Notes: generated from the sequence alone by a model not told the origin. Counted from the stretch's first letter, positions 50,545 through 59,031 are shown. The stretch: 64,000 nucleotides of DNA from Firmicutes bacterium HGW-Firmicutes-16 (GCA_002841545.1 PGZZ01000002.1:124001-188000), one strand, 5' to 3'. A program made the numbers and translations.

Positions 50545-52452
50545 ATGAAACCAAGCACTTTAGAGCGAATTTACCCCTCCTTGGGAGAAGATTACTCGAG
50601 ACCCGGGATACTGCTGATACTAAGGGTTATACTGTCCGCGGCGCTGCTCGGCGTGTTCTATTTCGCAAAGCTTGCGGAGGATATAAACTTCATTCTTATA
50701 GTCACGGCAGCGATTATATGCGGTTATGACATCGTGCTCGGTATGGTTAAGAATATTCGCGACAGGGTATTTATGAGCGAAAATCTTACCGTAACGATTG
50801 CAGTCATACTCTCTTTCGCGATAAGCCGTGGTGCAGAGGGTGTGATGGCGCTCCTGCTGCTCCAGCTTTCCTATATGGTTCGCGCATACGCCCTTCACAG
50901 GACGCGGGCGATGATTTGCGAAGGCATAGAGCCGGAGAGGAAAACGCTCAAAGGCTTAGACACGGTTGAAAAAGGGGAGAGCCAAAATCAGGAATACCCC
51001 ATTGGCAGCAGCCTTGTGGTATACGAGGGGATGTCGGTCCCGGTCGACTGCGTTATAAAGGAAGGTTCGGGTACAGTTAACCTGAGCTTCATAACCGGCA
51101 GTGACAAAAAAGTGAGCCTTACGAAAGGCGACTATTTACCCGCCGGCAGTGTCTGTGAGGAAGGTCAGTTCGTTGCGGAAGCGGCTCAGCTTCCCGAAAA
51201 CGCACTCTACAGAAAAATGGCCTCCATATTAAAATCGGGCTACGGAGAGATGACAGAGAACGAAACGGTTTGGAGAAAAAGAACTGCTTACTTTGTTCCT
51301 GCAGCAATTATCATCAGCTTGGTGTCATTACTTGTTCTTCCATTAATCTTTAACATTAGTTTCAGCGAAACGATACGCAGAATTATAACGGTAATCGCGG
51401 TAGCTTCACCGTGCGGAGTTATTATTTCAATTCCGATGACTTATTTTGCGGGCATGGCGGCAGGGCGCAATGCGGGCATTCTTTATACCCACGCAACAGC
51501 GCTTGAAAGTGCCGCTGCTGTAAAAGCGGTCGTTTTCAATAAGCCCGGTACACTAACGGACAGGAACTATCTTCTAAAAGAGATTAAAACCGACAGAATG
51601 GATTCCACCACCTTTTTGAAGGTTGCTGCATATGCGGCGGCAAAGAGTAATCACTATCTGGCGAAGGCAATTTTAAACGCTTTTGACGAGAATGTCGATA
51701 CAGCAATCGTGGAAGAATTCATTGAATACCCTGACAAAGGTGTAGCAGTTTCCGTTGAAGGTATAAATATTCTTTTGGGAACAAGCGAATTTCTACACGA
51801 AAACGGCGTAGAAATGCCCAGCGGCAGCACAAACGAAGGAACAACGCTCCACATGTCAGTAAGCGGCAGATACGCGGGCTTTATCGCGTTTAATGAGGCT
51901 ATTAAGCAGGATGCTTACACTGGTTATTTCAAAAACCTTGCTAATTCCGATGTCGACAGGATTGTGATGATTTCCGGTGACAGCCGCGAAAAGGACAGGC
52001 AGGTTGCAACCGAACTTGGAATCGACGAATATTATGCCGAGTGCTCGACTGAGGAAAAAATACTTCGCCTTGCTGAAATCAAAGAACGTATAGAAAAAAA
52101 GAGTACGCTGGCCTTCGTGGGAGATTGCGAATGCGGCGAAAAACTGTATGAGGCCGCAGATGTGGGAATTATGATAGGCGGCGTTGCGTGCGGAGAAGAA
52201 CTGTCAAAAACAGACGTTGTAATCATGCAAGACGGAATCGGCCTGATTCCCTCGGTTATCAGGCTCGCCCGAAGAACAAAGCATTTCGTGGTAAGAGGAG
52301 CAATTTTTGTCTGCGGCATCAAGTTTATACTCCTAGCCCTTGCGGTGATGGGCTACGTTCCGTTATGGTTCGGATTGCTGATCGATTTCAGCGCGGCGCT
52401 GGCGGTGTTGCTTGCCTGCACTGGAGTTTATTTGCGCGACTCTTCGGAATAA
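50545..52452 (+). CDS. P-type ATPase homologue lacking the catalytic aspartate
   Basis: 635 residues with the layout of a heavy-metal (P1B) ATPase: two membrane pairs (about 21-65 and 78-118), actuator domain (about 120-230), a membrane pair with SPCG (288-291, the CPx position), P and N domains, and two C-terminal membrane segments. Catalytic signatures are broken: DKTGT is NKPGT (N332 for the phosphorylated Asp), TGES is TGSD (184-187), and GDGxND is GDCECG (526-531). It keeps SNHYLAKAIL (HP region) and ISGDS. No N-terminal metal-binding domain. The frame is intact, so not a simple pseudogene. ATG 50545 follows AGGGAGG; it is 52 bases after fba. Confidence 0.85.
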   Translation: MKPSTLERIYPSLGEDYSRPGILLILRVILSAALLGVFYFAKLAEDINFILIVTAAIICGYDIVLGMVKNIRDRVFMSENLTVTIAVILSFAISRGAEGVMALLLLQLSYMVRAYALHRTRAMICEGIEPERKTLKGLDTVEKGESQNQEYPIGSSLVVYEGMSVPVDCVIKEGSGTVNLSFITGSDKKVSLTKGDYLPAGSVCEEGQFVAEAAQLPENALYRKMASILKSGYGEMTENETVWRKRTAYFVPAAIIISLVSLLVLPLIFNISFSETIRRIITVIAVASPCGVIISIPMTYFAGMAAGRNAGILYTHATALESAAAVKAVVFNKPGTLTDRNYLLKEIKTDRMDSTTFLKVAAYAAAKSNHYLAKAILNAFDENVDTAIVEEFIEYPDKGVAVSVEGINILLGTSEFLHENGVEMPSGSTNEGTTLHMSVSGRYAGFIAFNEAIKQDAYTGYFKNLANSDVDRIVMISGDSREKDRQVATELGIDEYYAECSTEEKILRLAEIKERIEKKSTLAFVGDCECGEKLYEAADVGIMIGGVACGEELSKTDVVIMQDGIGLIPSVIRLARRTKHFVVRGAIFVCGIKFILLALAVMGYVPLWFGLLIDFSAALAVLLACTGVYLRDSSE

Positions 52453-52464
52453 TATAATGAGACG

Positions 52465-52495
52465 AAAAGCGGGAAACCAAAGGTTTCCCGCTTTT
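52465..52495. terminator. Bidirectional terminator (P-type ATPase homologue / HD-GYP gene)
   Basis: 14-bp perfect stem (52465-52478 and 52482-52495), three-base loop, A-run and T-run flanks. Confidence 0.93.
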
Positions 52496-52496
52496 A

Positions 52497-53963
52497 TTAG
52501 TTTTGAGGTTCCGCAGAAGTCTTCGTGGCAGAGAGAATCTCTGCTTCAGGATAGACGCCGGATACAAGCTTATCCCATTTTTCAATAAATAAATCGGCAA
52601 GTTCAGGACAGAACAAAATTCCTTTGCCGGCTGAAATCTCCTGCTTGCAGACGTCGGGCGGCAGAGCCTGCCTGTAGACGCGCTCAATCATCATGGAGTC
52701 AACCGCATCGCAGACTGCAATTACCTGTGAGCCTTTTGGTGTTTCACCACCCTTGAGTCCGGAGGGGTAACCGCTGCCGTCCCAATGCTCGTGGTGATGA
52801 CGCACGATATCGGCGACTCGCTCCAGCTTTGTGCCGGATTTGAGTATTATGTCCGCGCCGATATCCGGATGGCGACGCATCTCGAACCACTCGTTGTCAT
52901 TTAGTTTTCCTGATTTGTTTAGGGTTGCATCAGGAATGCCGACCTTGCCCAGATCGTGAAGCGAAGCAGATAGCTCAAGGAGCTCTGTCTCCAGAGGAGG
53001 AACACAAAGGAATTTGCAAAACCGCTTTGTCAGAATCGCAACCCGTCTTGAATGACCCGCGGTATATTCGTCTCTTGCTTCCAGAACATCGATAACTGTT
53101 TCAAAGGTGCTTCGGTAAAGAGCGATGGGGAGGTCCGATAAGATGTCATGAGAATCGCCCCAAAAGGTCCGATGCCTGTGTAGCTTTTCATGCTCACTCC
53201 TTAAGCGCAGACGCAGTCTTATGATACTGTCCTTATATCTGCCGCGCCTCAAACGAGGGTAAGCCCTCAGAATTCTCGCCTGGAAGATGCTCAGACCAAG
53301 CTTGACTTTTGCAGTTTTTTGCCCAAGAGCCTCTTTACCTTCTCCCAAAGCTTCTACTACATTAAGAGTTCTGTTCGCAAGAGCTTCTCCAATACTATCG
53401 GAGACTCTGCGAATACTTTTTTCGGTGTTATCCAGAAAAACTAGTTGCCTTCTAAGCTTCAGTGTTTCAATAATGGTAACAGAAATATCAGAAAGTATAA
53501 GCAGTGTGAATATACCGAGGAGAACAACGCCAAAGGCTTGAGGAATTAAAAAGATGAGCTTTGTCGTCAGAGGATAGATAACGTTGACCACCAGAAGACA
53601 GGCGAGTCCCCAAGCCAGTGAGAACTTCAAGCAGACGTAGCCACAGATGTTAAGCGGCTGATTCGAATAATCCCACCACTTGTCGTTAAAGAATCTTTCA
53701 AGTACAAAGCCTGTGATAAATTCAAGCGTTGAGCTAAGTATGACAGAACCGAAGAATAAAAGCAGGGCGTTTTCCTTTACAGGGGAGAGGCATAAAGCGA
53801 CGGTTAGTACGCCAAAACCGTATATAGGGCAGATGGGACCGTTCAGAAATCCGCGGTTTAAAAACTTTCCTTCAGATACCGCATGAAAAATCACTTCGAC
53901 GCACCAGCCTATAAACGCATATATAAAAAACACCCCAATATACTGGTACATTTCTTGCGTCAT
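52497..53963 (-). CDS. PF06541-type membrane domain fused to an HD-GYP domain
   Basis: 488 residues. N-terminal half (1-170) has six hydrophobic segments with IYAFIGWCVEVIFHAV, NRGFLNGPICPIYGFG and WDYSNQPLNICGYVCLKFSLAWG, the signature of the putative ABC-transporter-type IV family (PF06541). A helical, Arg-rich linker (170-270) leads to an HD-GYP domain: TAGHSRRVA (302-309), LHDLGKVGIPD (335-345), HHHEHWDGSGYPSGLKG (389-405). All metal ligands and GYP are present, so cyclic-dinucleotide phosphodiesterase activity is plausible. The stop lies next to a terminator; the lipid kinase gene ends 17 bases upstream and is probably co-transcribed. Confidence 0.85.
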   Translation of the reverse strand: MTQEMYQYIGVFFIYAFIGWCVEVIFHAVSEGKFLNRGFLNGPICPIYGFGVLTVALCLSPVKENALLLFFGSVILSSTLEFITGFVLERFFNDKWWDYSNQPLNICGYVCLKFSLAWGLACLLVVNVIYPLTTKLIFLIPQAFGVVLLGIFTLLILSDISVTIIETLKLRRQLVFLDNTEKSIRRVSDSIGEALANRTLNVVEALGEGKEALGQKTAKVKLGLSIFQARILRAYPRLRRGRYKDSIIRLRLRLRSEHEKLHRHRTFWGDSHDILSDLPIALYRSTFETVIDVLEARDEYTAGHSRRVAILTKRFCKFLCVPPLETELLELSASLHDLGKVGIPDATLNKSGKLNDNEWFEMRRHPDIGADIILKSGTKLERVADIVRHHHEHWDGSGYPSGLKGGETPKGSQVIAVCDAVDSMMIERVYRQALPPDVCKQEISAGKGILFCPELADLFIEKWDKLVSGVYPEAEILSATKTSAEPQN

Positions 53964-53979
53964 CAGGAAACTCCGTTTC

Positions 53980-54942
53980 TTATTTCATGGCAGATACAGC
54001 GCCCTTGTTAGCAACACCTATGCTACGAGGAACGATAAAACTTATTGCTTTTTCAACGGCTTCAACGCTCACACAGGGCTGCTCGACGAGCTCCCCGTCG
54101 AGCGCATAGATAAAGTCACGGCCGCCCTGAATGTCAATCTTTCTGGCGCGGCGATATATAATATAATCCTTAAACAATGGGTTATCCAGATGCTCGCCTT
54201 TGGTATAGTACTTTATTAGACGGAAAAACGTGAGCCTTGAAAAGGGCTTCACTAAACAGACTTCCAAAAGCCCGTCGTCGTTTTCCGAACGCGGAGCGCA
54301 CTTAAAGGAACTGCCGACATATTTTCCATTTGCTATAGTGCAGAGCAGTGCGTAGTCGTTGCAGATAACTTCTCCATCGACCGTCACCTTGCATTGGGTT
54401 TTCATAGATGAAAAAAGGGCCTTCAGTACGCCGTATATGTAAGGCGCTTTTCCGGTCAACAGCTTTTTTGATTTGACATTTGCCATGTTCTGCAGAACTG
54501 CCGTATCAAAGCCGAAATCAAAGACGTTGATGCAGTACTTGCCGTTTGCGAGAATGAGATCGATCTGGTGCTCGTCGCCCTCGATAAGGTCGTCGAGGTT
54601 CAGAAAGCCTTCCGCGCCGCCGTAGTATTTAACGAAGTCGTTTCCGCTTCCGCAGGGATATACGCCAACGCTGGCGTCGGGAAAGTCGACTGCGCCGTTT
54701 ATTACCTCATTGAGGGTACCGTCGCCGCCGCAGGCATAGAACCTTAGCTGGCCCGCATTCTGCGAGCATTTTCTTGCAACAAAATCTGTGGCATCGCCGG
54801 GGCCTTTAGTACAGTAGATATGACAGCTAGCAGCATGCTTTGATTTAGCTATTGCTTCCTCAATTAGCTTTGTTGAGTCGGAAGCTCCCGCAGCGGGATT
54901 AATTACAAAAATATGCTCCACTTTATTCACCTTTGTATCCAT
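53980..54942 (-). CDS. Diacylglycerol kinase-family lipid kinase (YegS/BmrU/DgkB type)
   Basis: 320 residues. Catalytic domain with FVINPAAGA, the nucleotide motif ACGGDGTLNEVING and GVYPCGSGNDFVKYYG; C-terminal beta domain with FDFGFDTAV, DGLLEVCLV and the closing ALDGELVE. It phosphorylates diacylglycerol or a related lipid at the membrane; the exact substrate is open. ATG 54942 has only weak Shine-Dalgarno signal (AGGTGAATAAAGTGG lies inside the coding start), and an internal start is possible. Confidence 0.9.
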   Translation of the reverse strand: MDTKVNKVEHIFVINPAAGASDSTKLIEEAIAKSKHAASCHIYCTKGPGDATDFVARKCSQNAGQLRFYACGGDGTLNEVINGAVDFPDASVGVYPCGSGNDFVKYYGGAEGFLNLDDLIEGDEHQIDLILANGKYCINVFDFGFDTAVLQNMANVKSKKLLTGKAPYIYGVLKALFSSMKTQCKVTVDGEVICNDYALLCTIANGKYVGSSFKCAPRSENDDGLLEVCLVKPFSRLTFFRLIKYYTKGEHLDNPLFKDYIIYRRARKIDIQGGRDFIYALDGELVEQPCVSVEAVEKAISFIVPRSIGVANKGAVSAMK

Positions 54943-55038
54943 ATGTTTATTTAGTAAACCGAATGCTTCAGGTTATTACTCAAAAAGCTCGGTTATTGCA
55001 CTGTTTTTGAGTCTATATCAAAACAATGCATATTTCTC

Positions 55039-55068
55039 ATTATACATCACCTGTTTATCCAAGTTCAA
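55039..55068 (-). promoter_or_regulatory. Promoter of the lipid kinase - HD-GYP operon
   Basis: Minus strand TTGAAC (55063-55068), 18-base spacer, TATAAT (55039-55044), about 100 bases before the ATG. The leader between (54943-55038) shows no structure beyond a short GTTTA/TAAAC repeat near 54954. Confidence 0.7.
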
Positions 55069-55158
55069 TACACAGAAAACAATAATTTTAGTATAAAATA
55101 CAAGAAATAAATAGCTGAAATTCATGATTCTTTATACCTTGAAAACCAATACTGATAC

Positions 55159-55187
55159 TTGACAACACGAATGAACTCCTTTATAAT
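55159..55187 (+). promoter_or_regulatory. Promoter of tRNA-Ser
   Basis: Full consensus TTGACA (55159-55164), 17-base spacer, TATAAT (55182-55187). Confidence 0.92.
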
Positions 55188-55234
55188 AAACAAGCTGTGT
55201 TCGGCAAACTAAATATCTTTATTGAACAAACCGT

Positions 55235-55327
55235 GGAGAAGTCGCCTAGCTTGGTCGAGGGCGCACGATTGGAAATCGTGTAAACGTCAAAAGCGTTTCG
55301 AGGGTTCGAATCCCTCCTTCTCCGCCA
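55235..55327 (+). tRNA. tRNA-Ser (anticodon GGA)
   Basis: 93 bases including encoded CCA. Acceptor GGAGAAG pairs with CTTCTCC, discriminator G; anticodon stem CACGA/TCGTG with loop TTGGAAA, so anticodon GGA reading TCC/TCT; a long variable arm (about 55281-55300) as expected for class II tRNA; T arm GAGGG-TTCGAAT-CCCTC. Confidence 0.96.
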
Positions 55328-55331
55328 AAGT

Positions 55332-55367
55332 CAGCCTTGAATTGGAAACAATTCGAGGCTGTTTTTT
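55332..55367 (+). terminator. Intrinsic terminator of tRNA-Ser
   Basis: 13-bp stem (55332-55344 and 55349-55361, one G-T) with GAAA loop and six T's. Confidence 0.93.
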
Positions 55368-55386
55368 CCTGCTAATACAAAAAAAG

Positions 55387-55413
55387 CCGCAATGCATATA
55401 TTGTGCATGGCGG
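55387..55413. repeat. Isolated inverted repeat
   Basis: CCGC-A-ATGCA / TGCAT-G-GCGG around a seven-base centre; no T-run. Role unknown. The following stretch, 55414-55563, is AT-rich and shows no gene or other feature I can support. Confidence 0.5.
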
Positions 55414-55563
55414 AGATCAGACGCCGCCAAGAAAAACTGATAATAATCTTACATATTCATCACACTTTAGTCATTTTTCACCACGGTACATAGTAATATA
55501 TCTGTGTAATTATATAATTATTATTGCATCGATATGTATAAAAGGCACAATTAACAGTATAGG

Positions 55564-55626
55564 TTGACAATAATCGAAATTATTAGTATACTATTACTAA
55601 ATGATAGTACATTTATCAAACTATCA
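55564..55626 (+). promoter_or_regulatory. Promoter of the AOR gene with downstream half-site cluster
   Basis: TTGACA (55564-55569), 17-base spacer, TATACT (55587-55592). Overlapping and following it are related half-sites ACTATTA (55591-55597), TGATAGT (55602-55608) and ACTATCA (55620-55626), giving two overlapping inverted repeats over the transcription start: a likely operator. The 115-base leader that follows (to 55741) shows no structure I recognise. Confidence 0.7.
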
Positions 55627-55741
55627 GGCAATGACCTAATATTCAATGCCCCCCTTGCTTTGAATGGTTATGCAATGTCAGCGCTGCTTCAAATCAAGGT
55701 CAACTAACACTCAACACAACCAAATAGGGAGGTAAAAATGA

Positions 55742-57538
55742 ATGAAAACAGCTTATAATCGAAAAATTGCGCGAATCAACCTTACTACCGGAGAAATAAA
55801 AATTGAAGAGCTAAATGTTGAGCTTGCCAAAAAATTCATTGGGGGAAGAGGTCTCGGAACAAAGATCCTTTACGACGAAGGGATAGCTAAAGTTGACCCG
55901 TTATCACCCGACAACAAATTGATTTTTATTACCGGCGCCGTAACAGGAACCAAGTCCCCCTCCTCCGGCCGATATATGGTCGTTACAAAATCTCCGCTTA
56001 CAGGAATGATCGCCTCCTCAAATTCTGGCGGCATCTGGGGCGCTAAGCTGAAGTATGCCGGCTGGGAAGCCATCATTGTTGAAGGTAAAGCCTCTAAGCC
56101 TACATATATTAACGTCGAAGATGAAAAAATTGAGCTTTGCAGCGCAGAGAAATACGTCGGTATGCTCAGCGATGAACTTACCGACACATTGAAAGAAGCT
56201 CATACGAACTGCTCCGTTCTGAACATTGGACCGTCTGGAGAGCATGTGTCGCTGCTCGCCGCTATAATAAACGACAAGGACAGGGCTGCCGGACGTAGCG
56301 GTGTCGGTGCGGTAATGGGATCGAAGAATCTGAAAGCCATTACTGTTACAGCCAGTAAAATTGTTGCCGAAGCGGCGGATGACGAGGCACTTCTCACTGC
56401 ATCCAAAGAATGCTTCAGAAAACTTAAGGAAAACGGTGTAACAAACTCCGGTCTGCCGACCTTTGGCACGGCGGTACTCGTTAATATCGTCAACAACACC
56501 GGCTCTTTCCCAACAAGGAACTGGCAGGAGTCCTATTTTGATAAGGCGGATGACATTTCCGGCGAAACGCAGAATGCAAAGTATCTGGTCAAGAATTCTG
56601 CCTGCCACAGATGTGCAATCGCCTGCGGACGCGTTGTAAACATCGACGGAAAGATAGTCGGCGGTCCCGAATACGAGCCGCTATGGGCATTCGGTGCCGA
56701 CTGCGGCGTCAGCGACCTAAACGCGATTAACAAAGCCAATATGTTCTGCAACGAATACGGACTAGATGCTATCAGTACGCCTTGCACTATAGCAGCGGCA
56801 ATGGAGCTCTATCAGAAAAACTACATCAAGGAAGAAGAATGCGAGGGTGTTCCGTTGGTTTGGGGAAATGCGGAAGCCATCGTTGAGTGGACCAAGCGCA
56901 TGGGTGAGGCAAAGATACCTCTTGCCAAGCTAATGGCCGACGGGTCATACCGTCTTTGCGAGCACTATGGACATCCCGAGTTTTCCATGAGCGTCAAGAA
57001 ACAGGAAATGCCCGCATATGACGCAAGAGGAATTCAGGGAATCGGCATAACTTATGCGACCAGTAACCGCGGCGGCTGCCACGTCAGGGGATATCTGATT
57101 TCTCCCGAACTTCTTGGGCTTCCTGAACAATTAACCAGAACAAGCACGGATGGCAAAGCTGTCTGGTGCAAAATTTTCCAGGATCTTACCGCAGTTATAG
57201 ATTCTATGGGTCTTTGCCTGTTCACCTCCTTCGCTATGGGAGCGCCGGACTATGCAGCTATTCTGAACGCGGCAACGGGCACAAATTATACTCCGGAGGA
57301 GCTCCTGCTCGTCGGAGAGAGAATATATAACATTGAAAGATTGTTCAATAAAGAGGCGGGAATGAAGCCTGAGGATGACTGCCTGCCGAAGCGCCTCACG
57401 GAAGAGCCGATATCAAATGGTCCCTCCAAGGGCGAAATCAGCCATATAGCCGTCACCCTGCCGGAATACTATAACGCACGAGGCTGGGAAAACGCTTTTC
57501 CGACACAGGCTACGCTAGTCAGGCTGGGACTCGAATAA
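55742..57538 (+). CDS. Aldehyde:ferredoxin oxidoreductase family protein
   Basis: Tungsten- or molybdenum-pterin enzyme oxidising aldehydes (or reducing acids) with ferredoxin. 598 residues, typical AOR length. N-terminal domain AYNRKIARINLTTGEIKIEEL and FIGGRGLGTKILYDE binds the bis-pterin, with SSGRYMVVTKSPLTGMIASSNSGG; the [4Fe-4S] ligands appear in CHRCAIACGRVV near 288-295 plus a later Cys. ATG 55742 is eight bases after GGGAGGT; the ATG at 55738 is out of frame. Substrate not deducible. A MoaD-like gene follows. Confidence 0.93.
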   Translation: MKTAYNRKIARINLTTGEIKIEELNVELAKKFIGGRGLGTKILYDEGIAKVDPLSPDNKLIFITGAVTGTKSPSSGRYMVVTKSPLTGMIASSNSGGIWGAKLKYAGWEAIIVEGKASKPTYINVEDEKIELCSAEKYVGMLSDELTDTLKEAHTNCSVLNIGPSGEHVSLLAAIINDKDRAAGRSGVGAVMGSKNLKAITVTASKIVAEAADDEALLTASKECFRKLKENGVTNSGLPTFGTAVLVNIVNNTGSFPTRNWQESYFDKADDISGETQNAKYLVKNSACHRCAIACGRVVNIDGKIVGGPEYEPLWAFGADCGVSDLNAINKANMFCNEYGLDAISTPCTIAAAMELYQKNYIKEEECEGVPLVWGNAEAIVEWTKRMGEAKIPLAKLMADGSYRLCEHYGHPEFSMSVKKQEMPAYDARGIQGIGITYATSNRGGCHVRGYLISPELLGLPEQLTRTSTDGKAVWCKIFQDLTAVIDSMGLCLFTSFAMGAPDYAAILNAATGTNYTPEELLLVGERIYNIERLFNKEAGMKPEDDCLPKRLTEEPISNGPSKGEISHIAVTLPEYYNARGWENAFPTQATLVRLGLE

Positions 57539-57579
57539 ATCTCCCCAATAATTAATACGCCTGAAAACAGATATTCAAA

Positions 57580-57612
57580 AGCAGAGGATATGTCTTTGAC
57601 ATTTCCTCTGCT
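57580..57612 (+). terminator. Intercistronic hairpin between AOR and MoaD-like genes
   Basis: Strong stem-loop: AGCAGAGGA/TCCTCTGCT (57580-57588 and 57604-57612), one mismatch, inner ATGTC/GACAT, TTT loop. No T-run follows. It may limit read-through or protect the AOR message. Confidence 0.6.
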
Positions 57613-57666
57613 TAAAATTAAATATCTTTCATTTCCGAAAAAATGCTGATTTGTAGGTGACGTTTT

Positions 57667-57888
57667 ATGATAGAGGTACGCTTGTTTGCAACGCTTCGCG
57701 AGGGCAGAGAGAAAATATCGTTGCTTAAGCCGGAGGGTTTTACAGTTGCGGGCGAAATTTTGGACTATTTTGACATACCACGAGAGGAAGTGGCAATCCT
57801 TTTGATAAATGGTTTTCACTCCAAACCGGATTCTTCCGTAAAGGATGGGGACGTTCTGGCGATTTTTCCACCGGTCGGGGGCGGATGA
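57667..57888 (+). CDS. MoaD/ThiS-family sulfur carrier protein
   Basis: 73 residues, ubiquitin-like beta-grasp protein ending in VGGG; MoaD-type proteins are thiocarboxylated on the final Gly and give sulfur to molybdopterin. Opening EVRLFATLREGREKISL and the DGDVLAIFPPVGG end match MoaD-like partners found beside AOR genes. It probably supplies the pterin cofactor for the preceding enzyme. The normal end is GG; here there is an extra Gly. TAGGTGA precedes the ATG. Confidence 0.9.
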   Translation: MIEVRLFATLREGREKISLLKPEGFTVAGEILDYFDIPREEVAILLINGFHSKPDSSVKDGDVLAIFPPVGGG

Positions 57889-57901
57889 AATAATCCGCCA
57901 G

Positions 57902-57937
57902 AAAAACCTTGCAGTTTTTTTGACTGCAAGGTTTTTT
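57902..57937 (+). terminator. Intrinsic terminator of the AOR-MoaD unit
   Basis: 14-bp stem (57902-57915 and 57923-57936), seven-base T-rich loop, T-run. Confidence 0.93.
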
Positions 57938-58040
57938 GTGTTTATTCGGGAATAGGGAATAGCTAATTAACTTATTTTGTCTTTTATGTTCGAGTGTAGC
58001 TGTAGGAATAGGTCATTAATTATCTATATTTACTCTTTTT

Positions 58041-58062
58041 TATAACATAGCTTTATGTTATA
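58041..58062. promoter_or_regulatory. Inverted repeat before the DMT transporter gene
   Basis: TATAACATA, four bases, TATGTTATA; a further half-site ATAACAT occurs at about 58081-58086. AT-rich, 46 bases before the start codon. Possible operator; no clear promoter boxes seen. Confidence 0.45.
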
Positions 58063-58107
58063 AGTAGTAGTATTAAAACGATAACATGAAAACGGTGCGA
58101 TACAAAG

Positions 58108-59007
58108 ATGAAAATCAAAGACAGCTTCCATACATACGCAATAATAACAATTATATTCTGGTCACTGGCAAATGTTTTGACAAGGCTCTCACTACATTAT
58201 TTCAGTGCGTTCTCGCTGGGCTTTTTTAGATACCTAATAGCTTCCTGCGCGCTTATAGTATTTGCCATTGTTACAAAAATGAAGGTTCCGAAAAAGGCTG
58301 ATATAAAATGGTTCGTAATCGCCGGATTTGTCGGATTCTTCCTATACATGATAGCCTTCAACAAAGGCTGCGAGACTGTTTCGTCGTCAACCAGCAGTGT
58401 GATGCTTGCGACGGTGCCGGTTATTACCTCGCTTCTCTCGCGCTTTATCTATAAAGAAAAGTTGAACGTTATAAAATGGGCGGCAATTGCCGTCGAGTTT
58501 TCAGGCGTAATCGTACTGACGCTCATGGAAGGCGTGTTTACGTTTAATCCGGGGCTTTTATGGCTCTTTGGAGCAGCAATGCTTCTAAGCGTCTATAACC
58601 TGCTCCAGCGTAAAATAACAAAGAAATATTCAGGGCTTCAGGCTTCAACATTCGGAATATTTTCAGGGACAATTATGCTCGCAATCTTCTTGCCTACAAC
58701 CATTAAGCAAGTGCAGACCGCTCCGCCGATTGCATTCGTGTACGTTGCGGTGCTTGGTGTTTTCACAAGTGCGGTAGCCTATGCCGCGTGGTCACAGGCG
58801 TTCAAGAAAGCGAAAAATGCCGCGTCCGTGAGTAATTATATGTTTGTGACTCCTTTCCTCGCAAGCCTCATGGGCTATCTTCTGGCGGGAGAAAAGCCTG
58901 ATTCAGCAACTCTTATCGGCGGCGGCATAATACTTCTTGGACTGTTTGCTTTTAACTTTGGGGAGAGAATACTTAAACATAAAGAAATAGAAACCGTAGG
59001 AGAATAA
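58108..59007 (+). CDS. DMT-superfamily (EamA) transporter
   Basis: 299 residues, ten hydrophobic segments arranged as two EamA repeats (about 8-138 and 150-285), the second containing YAAWSQAFKKAKNAASVSNYMFVTPFLASLMGYLLAGE. Probable exporter or exchanger of small metabolites; substrate unknown. The ATG at 58108 has no good ribosome binding site, so translation may be weak or an alternative start used. The stop codon lies in the loop of the terminator. Confidence 0.87.
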   Translation: MKIKDSFHTYAIITIIFWSLANVLTRLSLHYFSAFSLGFFRYLIASCALIVFAIVTKMKVPKKADIKWFVIAGFVGFFLYMIAFNKGCETVSSSTSSVMLATVPVITSLLSRFIYKEKLNVIKWAAIAVEFSGVIVLTLMEGVFTFNPGLLWLFGAAMLLSVYNLLQRKITKKYSGLQASTFGIFSGTIMLAIFLPTTIKQVQTAPPIAFVYVAVLGVFTSAVAYAAWSQAFKKAKNAASVSNYMFVTPFLASLMGYLLAGEKPDSATLIGGGIILLGLFAFNFGERILKHKEIETVGE

Positions 59008-59031
59008 AAATCCTGCGGTGTTTTCTTTTTC
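58993..59031 (+). terminator. Terminator overlapping the end of the DMT gene
   Basis: Stem ACCGTAGGA/TCCTGCGGT (58993-59001 and 59011-59019, one T-G pair) followed by GTTTTCTTTTTC; the stop codon is in the loop. Confidence 0.8.

Noticed and set aside
55222-55440. Plus-strand 72-codon frame across tRNA-Ser
   Set aside because: It reads through a clear tRNA and its terminator.
55593-55741. Molybdenum/tungsten cofactor riboswitch before the AOR gene
   Set aside because: Suggested by the gene's function, but I see none of the long-range pairing or conserved bases expected; only operator-like half-sites near the promoter.
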